Below are positions 1-9,683 of a stretch of 64,000 nucleotides of DNA, one piece after another (position 1 is the stretch's first letter; the number at the start of each line of letters is the position of its first letter). The translations under genes were made by a program, and so were the position numbers. Under the pieces are notes generated by a model, which searched no databases, had not been told where the DNA came from, and saw nothing but the letters and a program-made list of their open reading frames with translations. The DNA is taken from positions 1 to 64,000 of the forward strand of contig CAWBBX010000017.1 in the NCBI GenBank assembly GCA_963787005.1, given 5' to 3'. This DNA comes from FEN-1297 sp963787005. Its GTDB lineage: Bacteria; Bacteroidota; Ignavibacteria; Ignavibacteriales; Ignavibacteriaceae.

Positions 1-3000
1 TTGTTGAAAAGTTAGGGCCCAATCCCGCAAAGCCGTCATCATTCATCAGGGTCAGGGTTGCAACATTCCTCAGTCTTTTTCTTTTAATAACATCACGAAT
101 AAAAACAGGATACTGCCCGAGCCTGCAGCTTCCTCCACCTTGCACAATGAAGAAAGCCACGTATTGTTTCCCGTCCCATTTATTCTCCAGATAATCCAGC
201 AATGAACCTACACAAAGAAGAAGTGGGAGACATTCTTTTCCGCTTGCAACGGATCTGCCGTATTTTAATATTTCAGGGTTTCCTTCGGGTAATGCAATTG
301 TATTAAATCCTTGACTTCTCAACCCGGCTGCAAACATTGTCGCTCCAAGGTCGCCCATCGAAGGTATTAAAATATCAACCCGGGGATCGGATAATGTAAT
401 TTTCTCTCCGCTCGAAGAAATAAAATACCCCTGGTTGGAATCAAATTCTATTTTAGCCGGAATAAAATCGCTAAAATCCGGATCGCTTATTTTATACTGA
501 ACTCTTCTATAATTTTTAATTATATCAAGAGCTGCATCAATCCTGGTATTTATTCCTGCATCGGCGGTGTGACCGTCAAGTTCCAATGTTAGTGACGGTT
601 TTGTACCCATGATTGATCGGAATGTTGTTAATAATATTGAATCCGGACCGCAGGAAAAGTTTGAAATATATGTTGCGTATAACTGCGGGTTATTTTTTAC
701 GATTCGTGCCGATTTTAATATCTTCTTTCCACCTTCCCAGTATTGATCATCATCTAAAGTTTGCCCACGGTAATCAAACATATCGTACGGAATCACATAA
801 ACACCTCTTGATGCAAATTTTTTAGGTATGCCTTTGTTTGCCAACTCGGTAAAAGAATTATACGGTCTACCGATAAGTACGATCGCCATTTCTTCGGGAT
901 GCTGTTTCAAAAATCCAAGAAATTCCTCCCCCATCGCAAATAGTTCTTTTTGATATTCCTCCAGCATTTTCAAAGCGCGGTTAAATGCATTTTTAATTCT
1001 GATTTCATCATTAATCCCTAATTGTTTGGCTGCCTCTATAAACTTACTTTCTTCTTTTTCGAAACCATTTGCAAAATTAAAAAACGGGATGATCAGCTTA
1101 TCTTTTGGAACTAAATCATTGAAAGACTGTTTCAAATAAAACTGCTCGCCGTTAACAAATACACAAGTACAATTGAAATCAAGCCTGTGATGACCTGCTC
1201 CGTTTTCACCCGGTTTGGCATCCTCAACATACATTTCGGAAATATTCGGTATGAAATAATAATCTGGATCTTTTTCAATCAAATCTGCAAATAGACCCAG
1301 CGACAATTGAGCAGGAAAACAAAAAGAGGTATTCTCCCTTTCCAATCCCTTTTCATTTACCTTATCCGGCAGAATAACTCTGAAACCGAGAGAGGTAAAG
1401 AAATTATAATATAAAGGGTATATAGTGTGAGTATGAAAAGATTGGTTTATCCCTATAGTTTTTGCATTTGAGGGAAGATTAATTTCCGGTGCATACTTTT
1501 TGAATATAAGATACTGCCGTTTTTTAACATAATCATATTTATCAGCATCTACTTTTGTTTTATTAATTACGTTATAATACTTGTTGCATGCACCGCCGAA
1601 AGGATAAGTTTTTCCCTCAACTTTTATAAGGTTTATCGAACATGCCAGATCGCATTTCTCATTTCCGCCGTAACATATGAAAGGATTCCTATAACTTACT
1701 TCCCGTTCTGCGAGTTTCTTCAGAAAAAATTCACGGGGTTCCATTAATCCCAAATCTATTTTTTCTTTAACCTCTAAAGCCACTCCGAAAGCTCCCATTA
1801 ATCCCGGTTCCGGCGGTACAATAATCTCTTTCCCGGTCAAAGCAGCCATTGCAATAGGTATTGCTTTATTATAACAAACTCCGCCCTGCATAAATATTTT
1901 TTCCCCGGCCGGCCTGTTTCCTTTTACACGATTTACGTAATTCAGGCAGATTGAATAAACGAGCCCGGCAACAATATTTTCTTTAGTAATATTTTCCTGC
2001 TGAGCAGTTTTAATATCCGAGCTGATAAAAGCTGAGCATTGGTCGCTGAAGTTAGGGGGTGTTTCTCCCCGCATAGCTATAGGTTCAATATCGGTTACTT
2101 TTATGCCGAGAGATTCATAAGCCGATTCTTCTATGAAGGAACCCGTACCGGCAGAGCATGCTTCATTCATCGCATAATCGGCAGGAACTTTATTAACTAT
2201 ATATGTGTACTTCGCATCCTGTCCGCCTATTTCAAATATGGTATCAACCCCGGGATCGAAATAAACAGCCGCCGCCGCATGTGCTACTATTTCGTTAATC
2301 ACCCCTTCGGTTAAAGCATGAAGCCCGGCTATTTGTCTGCCCGAACCCGTCGTCCCGACTCCTATAATTTTTATCTTTTCCGGTATCTGACTTAACAACT
2401 CGTCATAACATTTTTTAGAAGCTTCAACCGGGTTTCCGTGAGTATAAAGATAGACCGAACCGAGTATCCTTTTATCTGAATTTCTAATCACGACAGCTTT
2501 TGTGGTTGTTGAGCCGACATCGAGACCGAGTATACAAACATCGCCGTCTTTTGCTTTTCCTCTTTCCATTGTTTTAAATTGTACTTTATCCTTGAAATCT
2601 TCGAGCCGTTCGTGAAAAACGAAAGAACTTTTTCTCGGGATAAAAATATCATTGAAGTCTTCGATTATATTTACCTCATGTTCAAGGGCGAAAAGTGCAG
2701 CCCCGAGTGCTTCGAAATAAGCAGCTTCCGGAGGTATGTGAATGCCCGGTATATCTTTTTTCAGGAAGTCAATGACAATGGAATTTTTTGTTACACCGCC
2801 GACTACCATTACTTTACCGGGTTTTACTTTCTTTAACAAATCCTCCACTTTTTCAGCCATCATAGATGATAATCCGGCGGCAACTTCGGCTTTTCTTACC
2901 CCTTTATTCAAAGCATGCGTACAATCGGATTTACAAAACACGGAACACCTTCCGGAAACTTTAAAAGGTTCAGCATCCTTGGCAATGTTTACGACTTCTT

Positions 3001-3496
3001 CAATACCGAGGTCCATTCTTTTAATTTGCTGAAGAAAAAATTCCCCGGTTCCGGATGCACACTGGTTTTTTGTTATAACATTGGAAATTTTTCCGGTTTC
3101 ATCAATCGTGTAAACCATGAATGTTTCACCGCCTAAAGAAGCGATGGCGGAATATTTTTCGTTATTTTTATTGAGATATGTAAAAGCATATTCAGTTGCT
3201 TCAGGTTCCGGAATATTTGTAAACCTGACGAGTTTGCGGAATTTTCTTCCTGTTACGACTACCGGAATATGATTGAATGATTGTATGGTTGTATGATTGT
3301 GTCCTAATTTATCCGACGGGGTGGATTTGTTCATAATCGAGAATTGAATTAAATTTTCTTTGAAGGCCTTTCTCGGATCCCCGTTATGCGGTATTGTAAG
3401 TACATCTTCTATTGTTACTTGTTTATGATCTTCTCTTTTTATTCTTACAAAAGAAATGGAAGAAGCACCTAAACAAGCCCCTATAACTTCACTCAT
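1..3496 (-). CDS. 2-hydroxyacyl-CoA dehydratase activase, giant fused form (3' end beyond window)
   Basis: This family couples ATP hydrolysis to low-potential electron transfer into 2-hydroxyacyl-CoA (or benzoyl-CoA-type) dehydratases/reductases. The reading frame is open from ATG 3,496 to the window edge, about 1,165 codons; the right-arm copy suggests about 1,465 in total. Two BadF/BadG-type ASKHA ATPase domains are visible: the first begins GACLGASSISFVRIK and has NQCASGTGEFF; the second has LGLDVGSTTTKAVVI and NEACSAGTGSF. These Cys positions fit the bridging 4Fe-4S cluster of activases. A Cys-containing stretch around CDLACPVN and a DUF2229-type region follow. No separate dehydratase subunits are in the window, so the substrate is unknown. 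This appears to be the intact copy; the right-arm copy is frameshifted. Confidence 0.88.
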   Translation of the reverse strand, partial: MSEVIGACLGASSISFVRIKREDHKQVTIEDVLTIPHNGDPRKAFKENLIQFSIMNKSTPSDKLGHNHTTIQSFNHIPVVVTGRKFRKLVRFTNIPEPEATEYAFTYLNKNNEKYSAIASLGGETFMVYTIDETGKISNVITKNQCASGTGEFFLQQIKRMDLGIEEVVNIAKDAEPFKVSGRCSVFCKSDCTHALNKGVRKAEVAAGLSSMMAEKVEDLLKKVKPGKVMVVGGVTKNSIVIDFLKKDIPGIHIPPEAAYFEALGAALFALEHEVNIIEDFNDIFIPRKSSFVFHERLEDFKDKVQFKTMERGKAKDGDVCILGLDVGSTTTKAVVIRNSDKRILGSVYLYTHGNPVEASKKCYDELLSQIPEKIKIIGVGTTGSGRQIAGLHALTEGVINEIVAHAAAAVYFDPGVDTIFEIGGQDAKYTYIVNKVPADYAMNEACSAGTGSFIEESAYESLGIKVTDIEPIAMRGETPPNFSDQCSAFISSDIKTAQQENITKENIVAGLVYSICLNYVNRVKGNRPAGEKIFMQGGVCYNKAIPIAMAALTGKEIIVPPEPGLMGAFGVALEVKEKIDLGLMEPREFFLKKLAEREVSYRNPFICYGGNEKCDLACSINLIKVEGKTYPFGGACNKYYNVINKTKVDADKYDYVKKRQYLIFKKYAPEINLPSNAKTIGINQSFHTHTIYPLYYNFFTSLGFRVILPDKVNEKGLERENTSFCFPAQLSLGLFADLIEKDPDYYFIPNISEMYVEDAKPGENGAGHHRLDFNCTCVFVNGEQFYLKQSFNDLVPKDKLIIPFFNFANGFEKEESKFIEAAKQLGINDEIRIKNAFNRALKMLEEYQKELFAMGEEFLGFLKQHPEEMAIVLIGRPYNSFTELANKGIPKKFASRGVYVIPYDMFDYRGQTLDDDQYWEGGKKILKSARIVKNNPQLYATYISNFSCGPDSILLTTFRSIMGTKPSLTLELDGHTADAGINTRIDAALDIIKNYRRVQYKISDPDFSDFIPAKIEFDSNQGYFISSSGEKITLSDPRVDILIPSMGDLGATMFAAGLRSQGFNTIALPEGNPEILKYGRSVASGKECLPLLLCVGSLLDYLENKWDGKQYVAFFIVQGGGSCRLGQYPVFIRDVIKRKRLRNVATLTLMNDDGFAGLGPNFST

Positions 3497-3597
3497 ACAA
3501 AATACCCCGATCTGTAAAAATTAATGTACCAATATATAAATCGGCAGCTTAAAAATCTCATCATAAATGAGTATAGCCATAATAAATTTTAATCTAA

Positions 3598-4233
3598 CTA
3601 CTGAAATATTTTTTTTATTGCATCAATTAAGCCATCAATCGGAATTTGCATGCCCGGACCGCCGGTCTCGCTCATTGCGTGTTCGGAACCTTCAGGGAAA
3701 TTATCTTGTATGTATTTATGTAGTTCGTTGTTGATTTTTTTCTCCATTCCCATTCTTGTCAGCATTCTCTGGGTTTGATTTTGCATTAGGTATTTAGCCT
3801 GCTGCTTAAGTATATAATGTGCAAATTCCGGATTGCGAATTAGAAATGTATCGAGCATGGTCCTTGCAAATTTTAATCTCAGTTCGGTTGAATCGATAGG
3901 AGTTTGTTCAGAAATATCAACTTTCTTTTTAATCTTGTTTGAATCAATCAATGTTTCAGAGGAAATTTCTTTTTCCGCTGAATGAATTTTCACGGGTATT
4001 ATTTTGGAAGGTAATTGAATTTTTTGTTTTACAGGCATTGATTTACTTCTTTCTATTTTAGCTGGCTTTGAAGGAGTAACTTCAACAAATTGTACCACCG
4101 AACGTATTTCTTTAACATGGTAATATTTAATCCCCACAAATAATAAAGCCAGCAGAAGCATTCCATGAATTAAGATAGAAACGGAATAAACAGCCAGTTC
4201 ATTTTTATTTAGTCTCTTTTGAAGAGAAATCAA
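3598..4233 (-). CDS. TonB-like single-span membrane protein, unknown function
   Basis: A 211-residue protein with a short basic N-terminus, one membrane segment at about residues 15-37 (SVSILIHGMLLLALLFVGI), then a Lys/Pro-rich linker (VTPSKPAKIERSKSMPVKQK) and a charged helical C-terminal half. This plan resembles the anchor and linker of TonB-type energy transducers, but I do not see the TonB C-terminal fold, so the role is open. The only start in frame before the membrane segment is TTG at 4,233; an upstream stop precedes it and no clear ribosome binding site is seen. It lies 102 bp beyond the activase start, on the same strand and upstream of it. The right-arm copy (14,817-15,450) is riddled with small lesions. 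Confidence 0.6.
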   Translation of the reverse strand: MISLQKRLNKNELAVYSVSILIHGMLLLALLFVGIKYYHVKEIRSVVQFVEVTPSKPAKIERSKSMPVKQKIQLPSKIIPVKIHSAEKEISSETLIDSNKIKKKVDISEQTPIDSTELRLKFARTMLDTFLIRNPEFAHYILKQQAKYLMQNQTQRMLTRMGMEKKINNELHKYIQDNFPEGSEHAMSETGGPGMQIPIDGLIDAIKKIFQ

Positions 4234-4593
4234 ATTTTTAGTTTTTATGTTAGTTTAATCTAATTTGAAATTAAGTAAAATATTAGCACAGACTTAACCC
4301 GGCATCGGAGGTAAAAATATGATATTATGATAGGAAGAAAAAAGGATTTATTATACGTTGAATTTTATGCACTATGTTTACTGCTCAAACTATAATCTCA
4401 AATAAATAATTACTTAAAAAGAAAAAAAATAGATTTAATTTGAGTGCACCAAATGACGGACAAAGTCCAAATGACAAATTTGTTAATACATAATTTTAGT
4501 TTTCTATCAGGATAAACGGTAAAAAATAATTATTGCTTAATCAATACAACTTCCAATGATAATTAACAACGACGAACTGCTGAAAAGAAACGG

Positions 4594-4782
4594 TCAGAGT
4601 TTAAATGCGAAAAAAGAATTTTTAAAACCTGTGAGCAATGAAACTACCGATAGAATATTCAGCATACCGAAAACTCCCCAGTACACAACCGACGAAACTG
4701 TGCCGGTTTTATCTACAATTGTTACCATTGCAGCAAGGATTCCGATAAATATAAGACTGACACCTTCAATAATCCATTCCAC
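4594..4782 (-). CDS. Tiny two-span membrane protein, hypothetical
   Basis: A 62-residue protein made almost wholly of two hydrophobic segments (IIEGVSLIFIGILAAMVTIV and VVYWGVFGMLNILSVVSLLT) joined by a short DKTG turn, with a Lys/Phe-rich tail. The family is not recognised. It lies 39 bp downstream of the amidase stop, in the same direction, and may be co-transcribed with it. The right-arm counterpart near 14,275-14,460 is frameshifted. It could also be the remnant of a longer gene, since no strong ribosome binding site is seen. Confidence 0.45.
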   Translation of the reverse strand: MEWIIEGVSLIFIGILAAMVTIVDKTGTVSSVVYWGVFGMLNILSVVSLLTGFKNSFFAFKL

Positions 4783-4821
4783 CGCTTAATTTTAAAATTA
4801 AAAGTATTTTAATTAAACGTG

Positions 4822-6479
4822 TTACACTTTCAAATTTGCCGTAGGCAAAAATTTGGGCGGTTTGCGAACCTTTGCTGCCTGCTCAAATCCATAGGCAATT
4901 TTTATTAAAACCGGTTCACTCCATGCTCTTCCGTAAAAAGATATACCAATCGGCATTCCGAACACAAATCCTGCAGGAACGGTAATGTGAGGATATCCCG
5001 CCACTGCTGCCAATTGAGAACTTCCACCGAGGAAATGATCACCGTCGATGAGATCAGTCATCCATCCAGGGCTGTCGGTCGGGGATACAAGTGCATCAAG
5101 ATTGTATTTATCCATCACTGCATCAATTCCTTCTTCACGTGACAACCGGTGATTTGTATTTAGGGCATCCAGATATTTTTTATCTTTAAGAGAGCCTGTA
5201 TTTTCTGCTTCTACAAATAACTCCTGTTTGAAATACGGCATTTCTTCTTTGGCATGTTTGTTATTGAAATCTATCAAATCCTTGAGTGTGTGCATTTTGG
5301 TGGCAGGTCCGCGGTGTGCGAGATATTTTTTCATGTCTGCTTTTAATTCGTACAGCAGTACAGTCATTTCATTATCGTTTAAATTTTTGAGTCCGTCTAT
5401 TTCTACCGGGTCATTAAAACCGCACCTTTTTGTTTCAAAACTTTAAGTGAATCTTCCATAACTTTATCCACTTGAGGAAGAAAATCGAAGTATTGACGCA
5501 CTACTCCGATCCTAGCACCTTTAAGTCCGTCAGTATCAAGAAATTTTGTGTAATCGGAATATGATTTCCTTTTACTGTTTTGTGTAGCAGCATCTTCCGG
5601 GTCATCACCTTGCATAGCACCAAGAAGAATTGCAGCATCCCGCACTGTTCGAGCCATTGGTCCCGCAGTATCCTGGGAATGTGAAATCGGGATAATTCCT
5701 GCTCTGCTTACCAATCCAACAGTTGGTTTGATACCTACAATTCCATTGATGGAAGACGGACTTACTACAGAGCCGTCTGTTTCCGTACCGATTGCAATTG
5801 CACAAAGATTAGCCGCTGCTGCTGCACCGGAACCTGAACTGGAACCGGAACAATTTCTATCAAGAGCATAGGGATTTTTAGTTAATCCGCCACGCCCGCT
5901 CCATCCGCTGGTAGAATGAGTTGAGCGCATATTAGCCCATTCGCTTAAATTCGTCTTGCCTAAGATTAACATTCCTGCTTCACGAAGCCGCTTAGCTACA
6001 AACGAATCCTTCTGCGATTTTGAGCCGAGCAGTGCGAGCGAACCGGCTGTTGTTTCCATTTTATCAGCGGTATCTATATTATCTTTTATTAGTATGGGGA
6101 TTCCGTGCAGAGGACCGCGCGGTCCTTTTTCTTTTAATTCTTTGTCTAGCGCATCGGCAATTGTCAATGCTTCAGGATTCAATTGAATCACACTGTTTAT
6201 AGCAGGTCCGTTTTTATCTATTTTGTTTATACGGGTGATATACTCTTCAGCAATAGAGCGCACTGTGTACTTGCCGGATTTCAATCCCTCCATTAATTCT
6301 TTAATTGTAATTTCATCGAATTCAGACGGCTGGATATCAACTTTAAGTAATGGTGATGAAGATGCTTTTTCAGCGAATGATAAAGGGGGGAGTGAGACTG
6401 CCGCAATTCCTCCAACTACACTTGTTTTTAAAAATTTTCTGCGGCTTTCGCTTGTTGCGGATTTCTTATTTTTACGCAT
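4822..6479 (-). pseudogene. Tat-exported amidase (amidase-signature family), frameshifted, left copy
   Basis: Amidase-signature hydrolases cleave amide bonds with a Ser-cisSer-Lys triad. The N-terminus carries a twin-arginine signal (SRRKFLKTSVVGG) followed by a hydrophobic stretch and SFAEKA, so export to the periplasm is expected. Visible catalytic residues are Lys132 (ILIKDN), likely cis-Ser213 in GSSSGSG and nucleophile Ser237 in GTETDGSVV; the Ser-Ser spacing of 24 is usual for the family. The frame breaks near 5,411, where this copy lacks one C present in the right arm (ending VLMTR instead of VLIDPVE), so it reads as 358 plus 181 codons. Repaired length is about 551 residues. The start ATG at 6,479 has an AAAGGT-type ribosome binding site. 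A single-base sequencing error is an equally good explanation of the break. Confidence 0.85.
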
Positions 6480-7094
6480 GATGTGACCTTTATATTTTAA
6501 AAAAATATTTATCGATTTGGTAGTATGTTATAAAAATCCGAAAAGATACTCTCAACTAAAATGAATTTACTCATATGTTTTTGCTTTACTTTGGCTGTAA
6601 AATATTTTGTTATCTAATATATTTGTCATCAATACAAATTAGCATTAAAACTGTTCAGGGCAGTATCTCATTCTTTCTTTTCGCCTAAATTTTGCAAATG
6701 GATTTCAAAAAAAAATATGGTCGAACATACCGTCGTTCGGTGAAATTATGGTTAAGTATTTCATTGCATTTTATTCCGCTGAATACAACTTAGAAAATAA
6801 AAAATTTATTCTCAAATTATTTATTACATTGACGACAGCCTGAATTAAATATATTTTAATATTTATAGGTACCATTGTAAAATAAAATTCTTAAATCCGA
6901 ACGTTATTCAGAAAATAATTATATAAAAGTTGTTTATCAATTAATTATTGGAGAAGATTTTATAATACAATAATATTAATTAGAACGATTGATAGCAGAG
7001 AGCCGAATGTTTTCTTGAGTTTTTTGAATCAATAATATTAAGTCCTATCGGGGTTTAACAATTTAAATTGCTTTGATAAAAGGAAAAATTATTC
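6480..7094. other. Gene-free AT-rich leader upstream of left amidase
   Basis: About 600 bp with no convincing ORF. It is almost base-for-base identical to 11,962-12,575 in the other arm, although it is non-coding and would be expected to drift. It holds a short GC-richer inverted pair (CGAAC...GTTCG) around 6,722-6,739, about 250 bp before the amidase start, which could be an operator or an RNA hairpin. I see no other structure. Confidence 0.5.
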
Positions 7095-7328
7095 AAGAAT
7101 TTTGAGCATTAAGATTTCTTCCTTTATAATAATTCATATCAATATTTTTCAAATATTTTACTGCAAAAATAATTTGCCCGGTATGGCAGCTAAAATGTTC
7201 TACCACATGCATGATAATATCTGTACTGTTTTTTCCGAACCTTGTACAAAATAAGATGAGTTAATATCTTTCTCACTTAATGATAGCAATATCTGTACAG
7301 CTTCATGAACAGTTTTTCGAAAATTTTC
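7095..7328 (-). pseudogene. DinB/DUF1572 C-terminal remnant, left copy
   Basis: The sequence encodes the C-terminal part of a DinB-superfamily protein, recognisable from MHVVEHFSCHTGQIIF, where the His residues of the family's metal site sit. The N-terminal half is missing in both arms. This copy also has one A fewer than the right arm in the run after GGTTCGG, which shifts the frame before the His motif. It is a decayed fragment with no likely function, directly beside the end of the small secreted protein gene. Confidence 0.55.
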
Positions 7329-7655
7329 TAGTAATCGGTTTTTATTGAATCCCGGCTGTCGCGTATAGGCTGCTGATCGTGATGGCCTTTATATTTTTTA
7401 TATTCATCTCTGTATCTATTATGCTGCTTCCATGGGGCCTTGTCATTTATCACTACTTTATAACTATTATTGAAGTCATAAGAACTATACCGGGATGGTA
7501 ATTTTGAACTGTAATGCCAGCGTCCGTTGTTAATAACCCGTAAGTCCCCAGGCGGGTTGGGTATCCATGTTAAAATTAAGACTGATTTGTGCATTTGAAG
7601 TACCTGGGGAACTAAATATGAACAATGCTGTAATTAACGTAAAAAATGTAACGCA
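7328..7655 (-). pseudogene. Small secreted protein of Tyr-rich Bacteroidota type, broken, left copy
   Basis: The conserved end reads GRWHYSSKLPSRYSSYDF and IRDSRDSIKTDY. I recall this ending from a larger uncharacterised Bacteroidota secreted family with a Tyr-rich middle (of the YYYLPDIEVYY kind). Here the chain jumps from PAWG.TGY straight to the NNGRW part, so an internal block of roughly 30-40 residues seems to be missing. This copy has an extra T that creates a TAA just before NNGRW. It also shares with the right arm an apparent extra T near the ATG at about 7,655, which disrupts what would otherwise be a signal peptide (LITALFIFSSPGTSNAQ). The 88-codon open frame starting at 7,594 is therefore probably not the real protein. 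Confidence 0.45.
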
Positions 7656-7776
7656 TTTGTTTTTCTTTCTATCTATTTTTGTTTCGTTATTTCATCAAAC
7701 AACTGTTTGAAGTATTCGCAAATTATTTTAATTCAAATACCCGGGTAATTCCGGAAGTGTTTCTTCCTTTTCATTT

Positions 7777-8115
7777 TTAATGATCCACCCGTAGTGAAGG
7801 AATATTTCCAGCAAGGACGACGATTGTATATCGATTATCCTTCCTGGCCATGAAGGTCACTGTTGGAGATACTGATTCATTTTGTAAAACGGCTGTAACT
7901 ATTATATTCCCTTCGACAGTCGATTGATATGCCGTTACTTGACCGAGAGTAACATCATTGATATTAATAGTGTTGCCTCCAGTTGTCTGTACCTGGACAT
8001 TAGCTTTGGTAGACCTTTGATTACTGACACGGAATTCAGGGTCTGATTCTGTCCCGCAACTTGCAAGTGTAATTAAGAATAATAAACTGAAAATTCCGAT
8101 TAGCATTTTTTTCAT
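7777..8115 (-). CDS. Small outer-surface lipoprotein, DUF4397-like, left copy
   Basis: A 112-residue protein with a classical lipoprotein signal (hydrophobic LIGIFSLLFLITLASC), the lipobox Cys at residue 20. The mature part begins GTESDPEFRVSNQRSTKANV and continues as beta-strand-like segments ending TIVVLAGNIPSL. The layout resembles the DUF4397 beta-sandwich, known in surface lipoproteins without a defined reaction; this assignment is tentative. The start at 8,115 follows an AGAGG ribosome binding site. It lies 167 bp downstream of the left ice-binding gene on the same strand, with a hairpin between them. It differs from the right-arm copy at a handful of residues, so the pair has diverged as coding sequence. 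Confidence 0.7.
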   Translation of the reverse strand: MKKMLIGIFSLLFLITLASCGTESDPEFRVSNQRSTKANVQVQTTGGNTININDVTLGQVTAYQSTVEGNIIVTAVLQNESVSPTVTFMARKDNRYTIVVLAGNIPSLRVDH

Positions 8116-8136
8116 AAGTAGCCTCTTTTTTTAGTA

Positions 8137-8156
8137 CTGCTTATACTTATAAGCAG
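8137..8156 (-). promoter_or_regulatory. Hairpin in leader of lipoprotein gene (left)
   Basis: A perfect inverted repeat with arms CTGCTTATA and TATAAGCAG sits about 21-40 bases upstream of the lipoprotein ATG and just before its ribosome binding site. The right arm has the equivalent at 10,900-10,920 with an altered arm and longer loop. There is no U-run, so it looks more like a leader structure than a terminator. Confidence 0.4.
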
Positions 8157-8282
8157 TTTATATTTAACTAATAATTATACCTTACTTTATAACCATGTTA
8201 CAATTCATAAATATGATATAGGTAAAGCAAGTTTGACTGAAATCAATTTAACTTTTAATTGCTACGGTAATATTTAAAAGAA

Positions 8283-9373
8283 CTATTGCAGTAGTATGAA
8301 CTTCTTCGTCGATACAAATGAGCCGGCTTCCAACCGGTAGAAGTATACTCCGCTTGAGAGACTACGAGAACCATTGACCGTATGAAATATCACCGTGTAG
8401 CTGCCTGCTTCTTGTCGGCCATTTACTATCACAGCAACTTCACTTCCAAGCACGTTATAAACCTTTAGCGAAACATTCACAGGCTTTTCTATACTGTATT
8501 GAATCGATGTGGAAGGATTAAAGGGATTGGGATAGTTCTGGTATAGGGCAAATTCTTGAGGTGCTATCCCATTCTTTATTGCAGTCACCATTGCCGGTTT
8601 TGTAACAGTATTGGCGTCTAATGTAATTGCTGTCTGTGCCAGAGCTACGCCGTTTAATGCTGCACCCGTATTCATTGCAATCGCTGTTTGACACAATATT
8701 ATTCCTTTCATCTGAGCCGTAGTACCTAACGTAACTTGACCCCCAACCTGCCAGAAAATATTGGAAGCAAGTACACCCCCGCTTAGTGTTACTATAGCAC
8801 CGTCAGCTGCTGTCATATTCTGCGCTACTTGAAATATCCAAACATCGTTTGCCGTGCCGGATATAATCACACCGCCGCCAGATATCATTACTCCTGTAGT
8901 CCACTTATAAAGGCCATGAGTTAGAGTCTTTCCGGTCAGATCCCCGAATATAGTTCAGAATAATCCGGCAATGTTCGTCCGGCTGCGTCGGTGTACACGG
9001 TTTGCATATCGCTTACTGCTGTAGTCATCTTGGTAGGAGTTGGGGAAGTATAGTCAGCCGCAAACACACTACCTGTAATTAAAGGTGAAGTAGAATATGT
9101 ACCCGATGCATCCGCGATTAATCCAAACCCAGTTATAAAACTTGCGGCTGACGGACTAAGTCCGATATCTCCGGTAATTTGAGTTGTACCTGTAGTTGAG
9201 ATTCCTGTTTTTGCCAGCATCACAAAATCACCGGCAGTTCCAAGATCAACCTGTGCTGGTGACGATTGAGCCCTTGCAGAAATAGAAAAAATAAACGCAG
9301 CAAGCAGCACCGCATAAAAGAAAAACCTCCAGCTTCTTTTTATGGATATTGAATTTTTTGTATATTCTTTCAT
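8283..9373 (-). pseudogene. DUF3494 ice-binding-like protein with T9SS tail, frameshifted, left copy
   Basis: DUF3494 proteins form an irregular beta-helix that binds ice; many are secreted. This copy shows a signal peptide (FFYAVLLAAFIFSISARAQS), the opening LGTAGDFVMLAKTGI, the TGDIGLSPSAASFITGFG block, the VWIFQVAQN and NIFWQVGGQVTLGTTAQ strands and ALAQTAITLDANTV. A C-terminal T9SS sorting domain follows (NYPNPFNPSTSIQY to LSSGVYFYRLEAGSF and KKFILLQ). ATG 9,373 is preferred because GGAGG lies just before it. A one-base loss near 8,947 shifts the frame after ELYSG. The repaired product is about 363 residues, differing from the right copy at roughly one residue in ten, so these are true diverged paralogues. 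Ice binding is inferred from family membership. Confidence 0.85.
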
Positions 9374-9474
9374 AAATACCTCCATTTGATAATGGAACAT
9401 AAGCTTTCGAATAATTGTGTTTTTGTTTTGCTCTTAAATATTAAGTGTGAAAAATTAGTCCTTGTTATTTGCAG

Positions 9475-9581
9475 GTCTAAGGTAGGCAGATATATTGGCT
9501 GAGTAAATGACCCAAAAGATTTAGTCCATTTTTCATCCCTTTGCTCGATTTACTCAGCCAACATATCTATCTACCTTAGAC
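9475..9581. repeat. Centre of the palindrome: 34-bp inverted repeat around a 38-bp spacer
   Basis: Arms at about 9,475-9,508 and 9,547-9,581 match with about three mismatches (TTGGCTGAGTAAAT / ATTTACTCAGCCAA at the inner ends). Between them lies an asymmetric spacer containing TTTTTCATCCCTTTG, a member of the hairpin element repeated elsewhere in the window. The divergent ice-binding genes start about 100 bp out on each side, so their promoters must lie in or next to this centre. Confidence 0.85.
9510..9546 (+). repeat. Recurrent hairpin element, copy 1 (palindrome spacer)
   Basis: The spacer reads CCAAAAGATT, then TAGTCCATTTTT, then CATCCCTTTG. It matches the copies at 21,420 and 31,742 but has a weakened left arm. 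It forms the asymmetric centre between the two divergent ice-binding genes. Confidence 0.6.
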
Positions 9582-9683
9582 ATGGTAATAGCGCGGTCTA
9601 ATTTTCCACACTTCATATTTAAGTAGCAAGACAAAAACGCAATTATTCGAAAACTTATGTTTCACTATACTATGGAGATATTT

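Noticed and set aside
613..3136. Several plus-strand frames of 70-96 codons in the left arm
   Set aside because: All are antisense to the intact activase, which is open on the minus strand to the window edge.
3598..4233. Functional TonB
   Set aside because: The anchor and charged linker fit but no TonB C-terminal motif or ExbB/ExbD neighbours are present.
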